64,000 nucleotides of DNA from Methanothermobacter thermautotrophicus (GCF_014889545.1 NZ_QKOF01000007.1:197718-261717), one strand, 5' to 3'. Positions 44,617 to 54,737 are shown, numbered from the stretch's first letter. Translations and numbers: made by a program. The notes: generated by a model from the letters alone, not told the origin.

Positions 44617-44653
44617 TGTTAAAATTTATTAAATTGTATCGGGAATATTAACA
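44617..44653. promoter_or_regulatory. Candidate repressor operator between nikR and the metal transporter
   Basis: An inverted repeat TGTTAA (44617-44622) ... TTAACA (44648-44653) with about 9 of 12 matching positions when extended, centre-to-centre near 27 bp, in the AT-rich divergent promoter. NikR tetramers bind two half-sites separated by about two turns in E. coli, so this is a reasonable operator. Seen only by eye; the AT bias makes chance repeats common. Confidence 0.35.
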
Positions 44654-44696
44654 ATTATTATATTGTACTGTGGACATAGATTAATAAGGTGGTTGG

Positions 44697-45581
44697 ATGG
44701 AGAGGTGGAAGATAGGTCTCATCGCATTGATAACCATATTATCAGTGGCCGCCATGTACATCATAACATCAGCCACACCCCCCAGCAGCGGGGGAGATAA
44801 ACTCACAGTGGCTGTAACCATAATGCCCCAGAAGGAATTCGTTGAGGCCATAGCCGGTGACCGTGCAGAGGTTGTTGTCCTCGTACCGCCAGGTGCAGAC
44901 CCACACACCTATGAACCAGAACCAGAAACCCTCAGGAAGGTCTCAGAGGCCAGGGCCTACTTCATAGTGGGGTCAGGGGTCGAGTTCGAAAACCACTACC
45001 TCAATAAGATAAGGAGCATGAACCCGGGTATGAGGATAATAAACACCTCAAGGGGTATAGAACTAATCCCAAACCAGGAAGAATACCACCATGCAGCTGA
45101 AAGCCCCTATGACCCCCATGTATGGACTTCACCACGGAACGCGATGATAATGGTCAACAACACCATGAAGGGCCTCCAGGAAATCGACCCCCATGGAAGC
45201 AGATACTACCAGGAAAACGCAGGCCTCTACATTGAAAAGCTGAGGGGCCTTGACTCCAGGATCAGGAAAAGCCTTGAAAACCGGAAAGGAGAGAGCGTCC
45301 TGGTTTACCATCCAGCATGGGGTTACTTCTGCAGGGATTACGGGTTAAAGCAGGTGGCGATTGAGAAGGAGGGGAAGGAACCGGGCCCAGGGACACTCTC
45401 CATGATAATCAGGGAAGCCCGGAGGGATGGTGTGAGGGTTATACTGGTATCACCCCAGTTCAGCAGGAAGAACGCCGACCTGATTGCCAGGGAGATAGGT
45501 GCAGAGGTCGTGGTGGTGGACCCCCTCGGGGGAAACTACACCGCCAACATTGAGGCAATAGCAGAGGCCCTCACAAGATGA
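44697..45581 (+). CDS. znuA: Metal ABC transporter substrate-binding protein (ZnuA-like)
   Basis: 294 residues: an N-terminal membrane anchor or signal (WKIGLIALITILSVAAMYII), then the cluster A-I/TroA fold with metal ligands in GADPHTYEPEP, PYDPHVWTSP and VLVYHPAWGYF, plus a final acidic site VVVVDPLGGNY. Zn, Mn or Ni are possible; the NikR neighbour suggests nickel or cobalt regulation. ATG 44697 has GGTGGTTGG upstream. First gene of the three-gene transporter operon. Confidence 0.88.
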   Translation: MERWKIGLIALITILSVAAMYIITSATPPSSGGDKLTVAVTIMPQKEFVEAIAGDRAEVVVLVPPGADPHTYEPEPETLRKVSEARAYFIVGSGVEFENHYLNKIRSMNPGMRIINTSRGIELIPNQEEYHHAAESPYDPHVWTSPRNAMIMVNNTMKGLQEIDPHGSRYYQENAGLYIEKLRGLDSRIRKSLENRKGESVLVYHPAWGYFCRDYGLKQVAIEKEGKEPGPGTLSMIIREARRDGVRVILVSPQFSRKNADLIAREIGAEVVVVDPLGGNYTANIEAIAEALTR

Positions 45582-45623
45582 AGATTCCCTGAAAGGGAAG
45601 CACCCCAAGGGAGGAGATGAAAG

Positions 45624-46370
45624 ATGTTCGCCATTGAAATGGAGGATGTCAGCTACAGCATAAATGGTAGGGAGATACTCAGAGACATAAACTTAAGGGT
45701 ACCCGTGGGTGAGCTCCTTGCAGTTATCGGACCCAACGGTGGCGGTAAAACAACCCTCCTTAAACTGATAACAGGGCAGATTAAACCGGTCAGAGGAACC
45801 GTCAGGGTCCTTGGAATGAGGCCAGAGGATGCAAGGCCAAGGCTCGGATACCTCCCCCAGAGGAGCCACTTTAAAACCGACTTCCCCATTGACGTCCTCC
45901 AGACAGTCCTGATTGGAGCCTACAGGAAGTTCGAGGCGCCCACAGATGATGACAGGGAAAAGGCCCTCAGGGCCCTTGAGATGGTCGGGATGCTTGAATA
46001 CATGGACCGGAAGATAGGTGAACTCTCAGGCGGCGAACTCCAGAGGGTACTCCTTGCACGGGCCCTTGTAAGAGAACCAGACCTCCTTCTACTCGATGAA
46101 CCAACAGCAAGCGTCGACCCTGCCTTCAGGGGTTCATTCTACAGGATAATCGATGAACTGAGGGGTGAAATGACCATAGTCATAGTATCCCATGACATAG
46201 GGACCGTGGCACGGCATGTGGACAGTGTTGCCTGCCTCAACCACAGGCTATTCGTCCATGGAACCATTGAAGAGGCCATCAAATGCATTGATGAGGCCTA
46301 TGGATGCCCTGTGGATCTAATTGCACACGGGATACCCCACAGAGTCCTTGAGGAACATGGGGATGAATGA
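45624..46370 (+). CDS. znuC: Metal ABC transporter ATPase (ZnuC-like)
   Basis: 248 residues. Complete ABC core: Walker A GPNGGGKTT, Q-loop PQRSHF, signature LSGGELQRVLLARAL, Walker B LLLLDEPTASVD and H-loop VSHD. A small C-terminal extension. Start ATG 45624, with GGGAGGAG upstream, 42 bp after the binding-protein gene. Confidence 0.93.
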   Translation: MFAIEMEDVSYSINGREILRDINLRVPVGELLAVIGPNGGGKTTLLKLITGQIKPVRGTVRVLGMRPEDARPRLGYLPQRSHFKTDFPIDVLQTVLIGAYRKFEAPTDDDREKALRALEMVGMLEYMDRKIGELSGGELQRVLLARALVREPDLLLLDEPTASVDPAFRGSFYRIIDELRGEMTIVIVSHDIGTVARHVDSVACLNHRLFVHGTIEEAIKCIDEAYGCPVDLIAHGIPHRVLEEHGDE

Positions 46371-46412
46371 TCCAGATAAAAGAATCCGGAAGCATGATAA
46401 TGACCCGGGGGA

Positions 46413-47222
46413 GTGATTGGCTTGCTTGAATTGCTGCAGTACCAGTTCATGAGGAACGCGGCCGTCGCGGCAGTACTGGTAAGCATAGCCTGCGGTACAG
46501 TTGGAAGCTACGTTGTAACAAAGAGGATAGTGTCAATAAGTGGCGGAATATCCCATGCAGCCTTCGGTGGGGTGGGCCTCGGCTACCTGCTCGGCGTGAA
46601 CCCTGTCACATCAGCCATACCCTTCACAGTGGCTGCAGCCCTCACCATGGGTGCAGTGACACGCAGGACCAGTATAAGTGAGGACACCGCCATAGGGGTG
46701 CTCTGGTCCGCCGGGATGGCCCTGGGTATACTCTTCATAAACCTCAGCCCCGGCTATGCACCCGACCTCTTCAGCTACCTCTTCGGTAACATACTCATGG
46801 TAAGCACCGGTGACCTCTGGACCATGCTGGTGCTTGACCTGATCATAATATCAAGTGCCCTCCTCTTCAACAGGGAGTTCGTTGCCATCTGCTTTGATGA
46901 GGAGTACGCGGAGGTTGTCGGTGTCCCTGTTGACGCCTTCTACCTGTATCTCCTCGTACTTGTTGCCATAAGCGTTGTGGTCCTCATAAAGGCCGCCGGC
47001 ATAATACTTGTGATGGCCCTGCTCACAGTCCCCGCAGCAGTTGCAAAGGATTTCAGTACAGATATGGCCGATATAATGATGAAGGCATCGGCCATAGGGA
47101 TAATAACGGCCCTCACAGGCCTCTGGGTCTCCTATGTATTCAACGTCTCATCAGGTGCAGTTATAGTGCTGGTCCTCACACTCCTCTTTGGCGCTGTTCA
47201 GTTCCTCAAGAGAAGTTCCTGA
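46413..47222 (+). CDS. znuB: Metal ABC transporter permease (ZnuB-like)
   Basis: 269 residues with about eight membrane helices, the ABC-3 family pattern. Start is either GTG 46413 or TTG 46422; GGGGGAGTGAT overlaps the first and lies four bases before the second, which makes the TTG more likely. Contains [20 protein letters not shown] and [20 protein letters not shown], the coupling-helix region. Completes the operon with znuA and znuC. Confidence 0.9.
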   Translation: MIGLLELLQYQFMRNAAVAAVLVSIACGTVGSYVVTKRIVSISGGISHAAFGGVGLGYLLGVNPVTSAIPFTVAAALTMGAVTRRTSISEDTAIGVLWSAGMALGILFINLSPGYAPDLFSYLFGNILMVSTGDLWTMLVLDLIIISSALLFNREFVAICFDEEYAEVVGVPVDAFYLYLLVLVAISVVVLIKAAGIILVMALLTVPAAVAKDFSTDMADIMMKASAIGIITALTGLWVSYVFNVSSGAVIVLVLTLLFGAVQFLKRSS

Positions 47223-47366
47223 TTCCCTTTTCGCCTGATTGACCATCGCTGTTTTTTATAGGCCCCTACGTGCCGATTATATCAGCAGACAGAAAGCTAC
47301 AGATGATTATCCCCCAGAAATGGTGCCAGCCAAAAATACATTAAAGATGTTGCAGAACACTAGAAC

Positions 47367-47573
47367 ATGAAGTGCGGATCTGACCTCAGGGATACACTGA
47401 AATCAGCAATCGGTGACTACCTCAGCATAACCCTGATAACAGGTAAAACCTACTATGGTGAGGTTAAAAGGGTGGAGACAGACTACCTCAGCCTTGAACT
47501 AAAATTAAGGGGTGGTAAAACCACCACAACCGTAATAATACCACTTGCCCATATCGTGACAGTAACCCTCTGA
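47367..47573 (+). CDS. LSm-like small protein
   Basis: 68 residues. The sequence AIGDYLSITLITGKTYYGEV, then VETDYLSLEL and VIIPLAHIVTVTL, has the Sm1/Sm2 pattern of five-stranded LSm folds, including a lysine/threonine pair before the first strand pair. Archaeal LSm proteins bind U-rich RNA as rings. It is a monocistronic-looking gene between znuB and the rpiA end. No ribosome binding site is clear. Confidence 0.6.
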   Translation: MKCGSDLRDTLKSAIGDYLSITLITGKTYYGEVKRVETDYLSLELKLRGGKTTTTVIIPLAHIVTVTL

Positions 47574-47595
47574 TCAAACCATGTGGGCCTCAGAA

Positions 47596-48264
47596 TCACC
47601 TGAGAATCCTGACACCATCAGAGGTACCTGCAATGACCATATCTGCAATTCCAGCGAATATACCGTTCTCAACAACACCGGGTATGTTGTTCAGCAGGGA
47701 CTCCATGGCAGCGGGGTCATCAATAACACCAAAGGACGCGTCAAGGACAAAGTTACCATTATCAGTAACAACCGGGCCATCCTTACCCTCAGAGGACCTT
47801 ATAGTCACAGATGCCCCCATTGACTCAATTCTGAGCTTAACAGGCCTGCATGCTGCAGGTATGACCTCAACAGGTAGTGGGAAGGCACCCAGCCTCTCAA
47901 CAAGTTTTGATTCATCCACAATAACTATGAACCTTTCGGCTGAGGAGTCAACTATCTTCTCAAGGGTGTGGGCGGCCCCACCACCCTTTACAAGGTTAAG
48001 TTCAGGGTCAACCTCATCTGCACCATCAACGGCCACATCAACGTCATGCTCAGCAAGACTGGTGATGGCTATCCCTGACTCCACTGCAAGGAACATTGAC
48101 TGGTAGGATGTGGGTACACCCATAACCTCCAGTCCCTCCTCCCTGACACGTCTTCCTAACTCCTCTATGAAGTAATGGGTCGTTGAACCTGTGCCAAGTC
48201 CTACAACATCCCCATCACCTATTTCATCAACCGCCCTCAAAGCAGCCATCTTCTTGAGATTCAT
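47596..48264 (-). CDS. rpiA: Ribose-5-phosphate isomerase A
   Basis: 222 residues from ATG 48264, which has GGAGGT four bases upstream; the frame starts 12 bp earlier. Interconverts ribose-5-P and ribulose-5-P. Motifs: VVGLGTGSTTHYFIEEL, ITSLAEHDVDVAVDGADEVD (Asp and Glu), VKGGGAAHTLEKIV and IVDESKLVERLG. It is the third gene in a row on the minus strand after egsA and UPF0179. Confidence 0.95.
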   Translation of the reverse strand: MNLKKMAALRAVDEIGDGDVVGLGTGSTTHYFIEELGRRVREEGLEVMGVPTSYQSMFLAVESGIAITSLAEHDVDVAVDGADEVDPELNLVKGGGAAHTLEKIVDSSAERFIVIVDESKLVERLGAFPLPVEVIPAACRPVKLRIESMGASVTIRSSEGKDGPVVTDNGNFVLDASFGVIDDPAAMESLLNNIPGVVENGIFAGIADMVIAGTSDGVRILR

Positions 48265-48277
48265 AGATACCTCCATC

Positions 48278-48721
48278 TCATTTTTTATCCAGGGGTCTTA
48301 AAAGGACCCTTCTCAGTTCATTCCCGGCAGGGCACTCTTTTCCAGGTTTTCCAAGATTTTTTACAATCCTGCACCTGTCACCCTCCCTGACACCCTCAGG
48401 AAAGCAGAGGTCCCTCATGTTGCACTCGACGCTGCATTCAGGAAACTCAAAGGAGATCACTGAGCCCTCAAATGCCCTCTTAGAATCTATAAGGGCCTCT
48501 AAATCTGCCTTATCAACATCAACCACGCGTACCCTCTCACCGAGGTGTATGGGGCACCTCTGGTACCTGTCCTTGACATCATTTATCCTGTAGACTCGCC
48601 CCTCCTCAAGGGGTGCTATGCATGTCGGCTGGAACCTGCAATCCCTGCACTCCTCAGCCGGTCCACAGAAGAGGAACCTTGACCCCTTCCTGGCAAGTTT
48701 TTCACCGATAAGAGTTATCAA
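48278..48721 (-). CDS. UPF0179 cysteine-rich protein
   Basis: 147 residues from a TTG at 48721 with GTGAT upstream, directly following the egsA stop. Nine or more Cys in pairs (LFCGPAEECRDC, FQPTC, RCPIHLG, PECSVECNMRDLC, KECPAGNE) suggest zinc or Fe-S binding. UPF0179 is a conserved archaeal family of unknown role, often near lipid genes. It is in an operon with egsA and rpiA. Confidence 0.88.
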   Translation of the reverse strand: MITLIGEKLARKGSRFLFCGPAEECRDCRFQPTCIAPLEEGRVYRINDVKDRYQRCPIHLGERVRVVDVDKADLEALIDSKRAFEGSVISFEFPECSVECNMRDLCFPEGVREGDRCRIVKNLGKPGKECPAGNELRRVLLRPLDKK

Positions 48722-49765
48722 TCATATCACTTCCGTTATCTTTGCAAGCCTTTCGGCGGCTTCACGGGTTAAACCCCGGTCTCCAAGGATGGTGTAGCGT
48801 TCCCTCCGGATGGTGTGGGCCATCGTGAGGGCCTCAATTATGTAGTCAGGATCCATACCAAGTTCAGCTGCATTTGTGGGGGCGTTTATACGGGCAAGGG
48901 CGTCCCTTATGAACTGCCAGTCCCCACCGTGGAGGTGCATCATCATTATGGTCCCCACACCGCACTGTTCACCGTGTAGGGCAGGTTCAGGTGCTATCAT
49001 GTCAAGGGCGTGGCTGAACTTGTGCTCAGAGCCACTTGCAGGTCGACTGCTACCTGCTATGCTTATTGCTATGCCGCTGCTTATGAGGGATTTAACCGCC
49101 AGCCTTGCGCTCTCCTCAAGACCCTCCTTTATTGCATCAGCAGACTTTATTATCATCTTGGCTGTCATAAGGGAAAGGGCGGCTGCAGATTCACTGTACC
49201 TCTCATTCAGGAGTCTGTGGGCTAGTTTCCAGTCCATTATGGCAGTGTAATTTGATATTATATCGGCGCAGCCAGATGCAAGGAGCCTGAATGGTGCCCT
49301 GCTTATTATCTCGGTATCAGCTATTACACCTATGGGTGATGACGCCTCAAGGGACGCTGTGCCCTCACCATTCCTTATGGATGCCCTTGGAGATGCTATG
49401 CCATCATGGGATGCTGCAGTCGGGACACTTATGAAGTGGAGGCCCTCAAGGGTGGCGGCCATCTTGGCAACATCGATGACCTTTCCTCCGCCAACCCCAA
49501 GGACAACGGAGACACCATCAAGGCCGTCCTGCACATCCCTCACAGATGCCATGGTTGCATCCCTGACGGTCACCTGGTCAACCTCAAATCCCTCGGCCTG
49601 GAGGCTCTCAATGGCGGCCTCCCCTCCAATTTTGAGGGTCCTTGGTCCGGTCACAACCATGGCCCTGCCCGCAAACCTAAGGTCCCTGCATATCCTCCCT
49701 GTCTCCCCGATAACACCCGGACCGGTGTATATCTCCCTTGGTAGCTGAATTTTCCTTGGATCCAT
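48722..49765 (-). CDS. egsA: Glycerol-1-phosphate dehydrogenase
   Basis: 347 residues. NAD(P)H-dependent reduction of dihydroxyacetone phosphate to sn-glycerol-1-phosphate, the stereospecific backbone of archaeal lipids. Motifs: [17 protein letters not shown] (nucleotide), [39 protein letters not shown] and [15 protein letters not shown] (metal ligands). Abuts the UPF0179 gene and its product is the substrate of GGGP synthase encoded at 6670-7407. Confidence 0.96.
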   Translation of the reverse strand: MDPRKIQLPREIYTGPGVIGETGRICRDLRFAGRAMVVTGPRTLKIGGEAAIESLQAEGFEVDQVTVRDATMASVRDVQDGLDGVSVVLGVGGGKVIDVAKMAATLEGLHFISVPTAASHDGIASPRASIRNGEGTASLEASSPIGVIADTEIISRAPFRLLASGCADIISNYTAIMDWKLAHRLLNERYSESAAALSLMTAKMIIKSADAIKEGLEESARLAVKSLISSGIAISIAGSSRPASGSEHKFSHALDMIAPEPALHGEQCGVGTIMMMHLHGGDWQFIRDALARINAPTNAAELGMDPDYIIEALTMAHTIRRERYTILGDRGLTREAAERLAKITEVI

Positions 49766-49897
49766 GTTAACCCTCTGATGGAGTATATTTTAAGTAGGAG
49801 TAATAAAATAATTTTTGATTAGTGTTTATCTCCAGGGAAAAATATACTTTTGCAGAAGCCTATCAAGAAAGACCCTAACTGTTATCATGGTGAAAAA

Positions 49898-51295
49898 ATG
49901 ACAGAGTTCAGTGAATGGTTCCATAACATTTTAGAGGAAGCCGAGATTATTGATCAGAGGTACCCCGTTAAGGGCATGCATGTCTGGATGCCCCACGGAT
50001 TCATGATAAGGAAGAACACCCTGAAAATCCTCAGGAGGATACTTGACAGGGACCATGAAGAGGTGCTCTTCCCGCTTCTCGTACCCGAGGACGAACTGGC
50101 CAAGGAGGCCATACACGTAAAGGGATTCGAGGATGAGGTCTACTGGGTGACCCACGGCGGCCTCAGTAAACTACAGAGGAAACTGGCCCTCAGGCCCACG
50201 AGTGAAACCGTAATGTACCCCATGTTCGCCCTCTGGGTCAGGTCACACACGGACCTCCCCATGAGGTTCTACCAGATAGTCAACACCTTCAGGTATGAAA
50301 CCAAACATACGAGGCCCCTCATAAGGGTCCGTGAGATAACAACCTTCAAGGAGGCCCATACAATACATGCAACCGCCTCTGAAGCAGAGGAACAGGTTGA
50401 GAGGGCCAAGGAGATCTACAGGGAATTCTTTGACTCCCTCGGGATCCCATACCTGATAACAAAGAGGCCGCCCTGGGACAAGTTCCCTGGATCAGACTAC
50501 ACTGTGGCCTTCGACACCCTCATGCCTGATGGTAAGACCCTCCAGATAGGGACCGTCCACAACCTGGGCCAGACCTTCGCAAGGACCTTCGATATAAAAT
50601 TTGAAACCCCTGAGGGTGACCATGAATACGTCCACCAGACCTGCTATGGACTATCAGACAGGGTCATAGCCTCAGTGATAGCCATCCACGGTGACGAATC
50701 AGGCCTATGCCTCCCCCCTGAGGTCGCGGCACACCAGGTGGTCGTGGTGCCCATAATATTCAAGAAGGCAGCCGAGGAGGTTATGGATGCCTGCAGGGAA
50801 CTAGTATCAAGGCTCCAGGAGGCAGGGTTCAGGGCGCACCTGGATGACCGTGACATAAGGGCCGGTCGAAAGTACTATGAGTGGGAAATGCGCGGAGTGC
50901 CCCTAAGGGTTGAGATAGGGCCAAGGGACCTTGAAAATTCCTCTGCAGTGATATCACGCAGGGATACCGGTGAGAAGATGACTGCAGACCTTGAAGGCAT
51001 TGAGGAAACCCTCAGGGAACTTATGGATGACATCCTGGAGAACCTCAGAAGGAGGGCCTGGGAGAGGATGGAGTCAGAGATCCGGGAGGCTGAGACCCTG
51101 GAGGAGGCCTCAGGGATAATGGATGAAAAGAGGGGTATCATATCCTTCATGTGGTGCGGTGATGAGGAATGCGGCATGGAGATTGAGGAGAAGGTCCGCG
51201 TGGACATCCTGGGAATACAGGAGGGAGGAAGCGGTACCTGCATAAACTGTGGCAGGGAGGCCCCCTACAGGGCTTACCTGGCAAGAACCTATTAG
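49898..51295 (+). CDS. proS: Prolyl-tRNA synthetase (archaeal/eukaryal type)
   Basis: 465 residues from ATG 49898 (GGTGA upstream; the start [17 protein letters not shown] matches the family better than the upstream TTG at 49850). Class II motifs: [41 protein letters not shown] and [22 protein letters not shown]-terminal zinc-like region has CGDEECG and [19 protein letters not shown], typical of this subfamily, whose terminal aromatic residue is part of the active site. Confidence 0.96.
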   Translation: MTEFSEWFHNILEEAEIIDQRYPVKGMHVWMPHGFMIRKNTLKILRRILDRDHEEVLFPLLVPEDELAKEAIHVKGFEDEVYWVTHGGLSKLQRKLALRPTSETVMYPMFALWVRSHTDLPMRFYQIVNTFRYETKHTRPLIRVREITTFKEAHTIHATASEAEEQVERAKEIYREFFDSLGIPYLITKRPPWDKFPGSDYTVAFDTLMPDGKTLQIGTVHNLGQTFARTFDIKFETPEGDHEYVHQTCYGLSDRVIASVIAIHGDESGLCLPPEVAAHQVVVVPIIFKKAAEEVMDACRELVSRLQEAGFRAHLDDRDIRAGRKYYEWEMRGVPLRVEIGPRDLENSSAVISRRDTGEKMTADLEGIEETLRELMDDILENLRRRAWERMESEIREAETLEEASGIMDEKRGIISFMWCGDEECGMEIEEKVRVDILGIQEGGSGTCINCGREAPYRAYLARTY

Positions 51296-51337
51296 GGAAT
51301 CATCCTTCACTGCATATCAGAAGAGATGGGAGATTGA

Positions 51338-52039
51338 ATGAAGGGAAGAATAATCCTGGTCATCGGAACAATATTCATGTTCGCACTCCTCAGCGGAATT
51401 ATCGGGTACATTACCATTGGCGGCCCAGACCTTGAAAGTGCCTACCATGAGGGTGGCGTGAAGATAACGCAGACGAGCATCGCCGGTGATGTGCCCCACA
51501 CCGTTGAGGTAAGGAACATGGGTCAGAGACCTGTGAGGGTTAAAACAGGTACCATCCTCCTATCTGAAGCATCAGGGGACCTTGTAACCGCAAGCAGCAC
51601 TGAGGTAGCCCCAGAGTCATCCTCAGAGGTCTTCGCATACTCCCTTGAACCCGAGAGGAGGACCATGAAAGGCGCCAGCCTTGAACCGGCAGGAACGGTA
51701 CCATCACTCATGGAGGATGTGCTGTCATCATCAAACCCTGAAGACCCCCAGGACGCCTTCAGGACACAGCTAATGATCTGGGTCCTTTCAAGGGGGGATA
51801 AACTCAACATATACCGTGGAGAGGTCTACGCCACGGTGAAGGCAAGGGATATGAGGTTCTACCAGCTCAGGGACAACATAACAACTGTGAAATCAGAACT
51901 TGCATCAGAATACGGCCTTACAGAGGAACAGCTAGGTGAGGTGAACATCAACAGTCCACTTCTCAACAGGACCCAGAGTCCCTTCAAGCTTTTCTCCATG
52001 CTTGAGGGCCTCAGAAACCGGTTTGGAGCGATACCATGA
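51338..52039 (+). CDS. Exported membrane-anchored protein of unknown function
   Basis: 233 residues. One N-terminal helix (RIILVIGTIFMFALLSGIIGYI) and an extracytoplasmic remainder with a beta-rich stretch (GVKITQTSIAGDVPHTVEVRN, then VKTGTILLSEA) and a helical end. Family not recognised. It starts 42 bp after proS, and its stop overlaps the cofC ATG by 4 bp, so the two are co-translated. The pairing with a coenzyme F420 gene is unexplained. Confidence 0.6.
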   Translation: MKGRIILVIGTIFMFALLSGIIGYITIGGPDLESAYHEGGVKITQTSIAGDVPHTVEVRNMGQRPVRVKTGTILLSEASGDLVTASSTEVAPESSSEVFAYSLEPERRTMKGASLEPAGTVPSLMEDVLSSSNPEDPQDAFRTQLMIWVLSRGDKLNIYRGEVYATVKARDMRFYQLRDNITTVKSELASEYGLTEEQLGEVNINSPLLNRTQSPFKLFSMLEGLRNRFGAIP

Positions 52040-52707
52040 AGACCTGCGCCATAATACCAGTCTCAAGGTTCACACATGCAAAGACACGGCTCTCCCCAAC
52101 CCTTTCACCATCAGAGAGGGAGGGACTCCTGAAGGCCATGCTCATGGATGTTTCAGGGGCCCTGGCCAGACACGTGGACAGGGTCCTGGTTATAAGTGCA
52201 GATGAGGATGTCCTGGAGTACGCCTACAGCCTTGGACTTAAGATACTTGAGGAGGAGGGTGAGAGGGACCTCAACGGGGCCCTTGAACAGGCCATGGAGT
52301 TCTGCTTCCCGGAATTTGACAGGGTGATCATAACACCCTCAGATATACCCCTGATAGGTAAAGCAGATGTCGGCAACCTCCTGGATCAAGCGTCCCGCGC
52401 AGATGTTGTTATAGCACCTGCGAAGGGTGGCGGGACGAACACACTGATATTGAGGCCCTCTGCCATGAACCTGAGGTTCGGTGACTGCAGCTTCTTTGAG
52501 CACATACGTGAGGCGAGGGATAAGGGACTCAGTATCTCAGTCTATGACTCCTTCTACCTCTCCCTTGACGTCAACACCGCGGAGGACCTGGGTGAGATAA
52601 TACTACACGGTGAGGGGACCCACACCAGGGAGTACCTCAGGAGGCTCAGCTTCACTGTTAAACCCTCCAGGGGCTCTGACAGGCTGGAGGTTTCAAGGTC
52701 GCCCTGA
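52036..52707 (+). CDS. cofC: 2-phospho-L-lactate guanylyltransferase
   Basis: 223 residues. Activates 2-phospho-L-lactate in coenzyme F420 synthesis. Nucleotidyltransferase start CAIIPVSRFTHAKTRLSPTL with the GTP-binding basic loop, VIITPSDIPLIGKADVGNL, and VIAPAKGGGTNTLILRP are characteristic. Overlaps the previous gene by 4 bp, and precedes thiD by 13 bp. Confidence 0.93.
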   Translation: MKTCAIIPVSRFTHAKTRLSPTLSPSEREGLLKAMLMDVSGALARHVDRVLVISADEDVLEYAYSLGLKILEEEGERDLNGALEQAMEFCFPEFDRVIITPSDIPLIGKADVGNLLDQASRADVVIAPAKGGGTNTLILRPSAMNLRFGDCSFFEHIREARDKGLSISVYDSFYLSLDVNTAEDLGEIILHGEGTHTREYLRRLSFTVKPSRGSDRLEVSRSP

Positions 52708-52720
52708 AGGAGGTGAAACC

Positions 52721-53494
52721 ATGATGGCACTCTCAATCGCAGGCTTCGACCCTTCAGGGGGGGCGGGTATGCTTGCAGATATAAAGACCTTCTCTGCCCT
52801 GGGAGTCTACGGTGCAGGCGTCATAACCGCCCTGACAGCCCAGAACGTGGGGAGGGTCTCGGGTATAATGCCAGTAGCCCCCGAATTTGTGGAGGAACAG
52901 CTTGACCTTGTGATGGAGGACCTCCATGTTGTGCATGCAAAGACAGGAATGCTCTACAGTGCAGAGATAGTCGAGGCCGTTGCAGGTAAGGTGCGTGAAT
53001 ACGGCCTACAGGTTATTGTTGACCCTGTAATGGTGGCTGCATCAGGGGGTGAACTCTCAGAGGGGGACTTTGTGAGGGCCCTGAAGAGGCAGCTCCTCCC
53101 TGAGGCCCTCATCGTGACGCCAAATGTTGCTGAGGCAGAGAGACTCTCAGGTGTCTCCATAGGGACCCTCGATGATGCCATAAGGGCTGCCAGGGTCATA
53201 GGTGAACTCTGTGACGTCATAATCACCGGGGGCCACCTGGGTGGGAGGAGTGTGATACAGATTGATGGTGATGTGGAGGTACTTGAAGGGGAGCTCCTTG
53301 ATAGCCGGAACACCCATGGAAGTGGATGCTCATTCTCAGCTGCAACGGCAGCATACCTTGAGAGGGGACTTGAACTGGTGGATGCCCTCAGGATGGCCGA
53401 CGGCTTTGTGAGGGAAGCCATAAGGCACGGACACCATGGCACCCTCAATCAGTTCTGGATGTGTAACCTTCAGAATAATTTAGCCGCGAGATAA
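52721..53494 (+). CDS. thiD: Hydroxymethylpyrimidine/phosphomethylpyrimidine kinase
   Basis: 257 residues from ATG 52721, with GGAGGTGA four bases upstream; the frame is open much further but that part is the cofC tail in another frame. Ribokinase fold: MALSIAGFDPSGGAGMLAD, VVDPVMVAASGGELSE-like IVDPVMVAASGGELS, and the catalytic HGSGCSFSAATAAYL. Two successive phosphorylations in thiamine synthesis. It is a single domain; many archaeal versions carry a ThiN domain at the C-terminus, absent here. Confidence 0.95.
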   Translation: MMALSIAGFDPSGGAGMLADIKTFSALGVYGAGVITALTAQNVGRVSGIMPVAPEFVEEQLDLVMEDLHVVHAKTGMLYSAEIVEAVAGKVREYGLQVIVDPVMVAASGGELSEGDFVRALKRQLLPEALIVTPNVAEAERLSGVSIGTLDDAIRAARVIGELCDVIITGGHLGGRSVIQIDGDVEVLEGELLDSRNTHGSGCSFSAATAAYLERGLELVDALRMADGFVREAIRHGHHGTLNQFWMCNLQNNLAAR

Positions 53495-53522
53495 AATCTC
53501 CACTCTACTCCTTTAAATACTA

Positions 53523-53630
53523 AGAGTTAAGCAACTCTATCTCATTACAACAGAGATGCCACTCATTTAACTACTTGAAAGTTAAATGCTGAGGGTATAA
53601 CAGGAAAAAGAATCTAATTATACCTTTCAG
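53523..53630. other. Cluster of four consecutive inverted repeats between thiD and purA
   Basis: Hairpins in order: AGAGTT-AAGC-AACTCT (53523-53538), ATCTC-9 nt-GAGAT (53539-53557), TTTAACT-7 nt-AGTTAAA (53566-53586), and a 12-bp stem CTGAGGGTATAA paired with TTATACCTTTCAG with one bulge and two G-U pairs (53589-53630, loop 17 nt). They fill the region between two convergent genes. They could be terminators for each gene or a structured RNA. No open reading frame covers them. Confidence 0.5.
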
Positions 53631-53714
53631 TAGCTGATAGTTAATCCTGGCTGATCCTTACTCTCTACCAAACCCACAGGAGTGGATTAATGGAATATAA
53701 AAAATTAAGGCATG

Positions 53715-54737
53715 TTAGAGGAGTTCATCCCGGAGGTCTATGGTATCCTCAAGTGATGGACCCGTGGATATTATGGTAACCGGGACACCAGTAGCGGATT
53801 CTATATCCTCAATGAAGCGCTTAACCTCTGCTGAAAGGTCTGAGTACTCCCTGACACGTTCACATTCAGGGTAAAGCCTGTCAACACAGGTTACAGCTAT
53901 CTGTGTGGCGCCGTTGATCATGCAGGATTCGCGGGCCATCTCCATGTCAAAGAGACCTATCCTTCTCTTTCTACCTGTGACGGTACCATACTCCTCAAGG
54001 CCCATCTCCTCGGCCTCCTCCTGGCTGATCTCTGTTGGGAATGGACCCTCACCCACCCTTGTAATGTAGGATTTGAATACTGCTATGACCTCATCAACCC
54101 TTGTGGGTCCGATACCGACATCTGCAGCCGCGGTGCTTGCAGTTGTGTCCTTGCTTGTAACGTAGGGGTAGGTCCCGTAGTAGAGGGAGAGGCCGAAGCC
54201 CTGTGATCCCTCAACAAATACGTCCTCGCCCTCATCGAGGGCCTCATTGACCTCGAGGGGGACATCAGTGAGGAAGTCCCCAAGCTCCTCAACTTCCCGG
54301 GCGAGTTTCGCGGTCCTCATCACGCGGTCGGCGTTGGCTGGACCGCACCCGGTGCCTGTGCTCCCTATCTTCTTTGAGAGGTAACTGGATGACTGGTCCT
54401 GCTCCTTGTGCTTCCCCTCTATTATGGCGCACCTGTAGTCAACCCCTGTCCTGTCAGACACATTGTACTTTGAGAGGTACTCCATCTCATGGAGGAAGAC
54501 CTCGGGGTCGACCAGGACCCCGGCCCCTATGAGGAGCCTTGCATCCTCATGGAAGAAGCCTGATGGGGTTAACCTGAGCCCGTACTTGTCTCCCCTGAAC
54601 TCAACGGAGTGGCCCGCATTTGGCCCCACACCGGCCCTTGCGATTATTGATGGTTTGTCATTGTAACAGAGATATGTGATACATTTGCCTTTACCTTCGT
54701 CACCCCATCCTCCTCCAACTAAAACGGTGCATGTCAT
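53715..54737 (-). CDS. purA: Adenylosuccinate synthetase (short archaeal form)
   Basis: 340 residues. Converts IMP to adenylosuccinate. The P-loop is [38 protein letters not shown] and [22 protein letters not shown] follow. About 90 residues shorter than the bacterial enzyme, as usual for thermophilic archaea. ATG with GGGAGA upstream. Convergent with thiD. Confidence 0.96.
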   Translation of the reverse strand: MTCTVLVGGGWGDEGKGKCITYLCYNDKPSIIARAGVGPNAGHSVEFRGDKYGLRLTPSGFFHEDARLLIGAGVLVDPEVFLHEMEYLSKYNVSDRTGVDYRCAIIEGKHKEQDQSSSYLSKKIGSTGTGCGPANADRVMRTAKLAREVEELGDFLTDVPLEVNEALDEGEDVFVEGSQGFGLSLYYGTYPYVTSKDTTASTAAADVGIGPTRVDEVIAVFKSYITRVGEGPFPTEISQEEAEEMGLEEYGTVTGRKRRIGLFDMEMARESCMINGATQIAVTCVDRLYPECERVREYSDLSAEVKRFIEDIESATGVPVTIISTGPSLEDTIDLRDELL

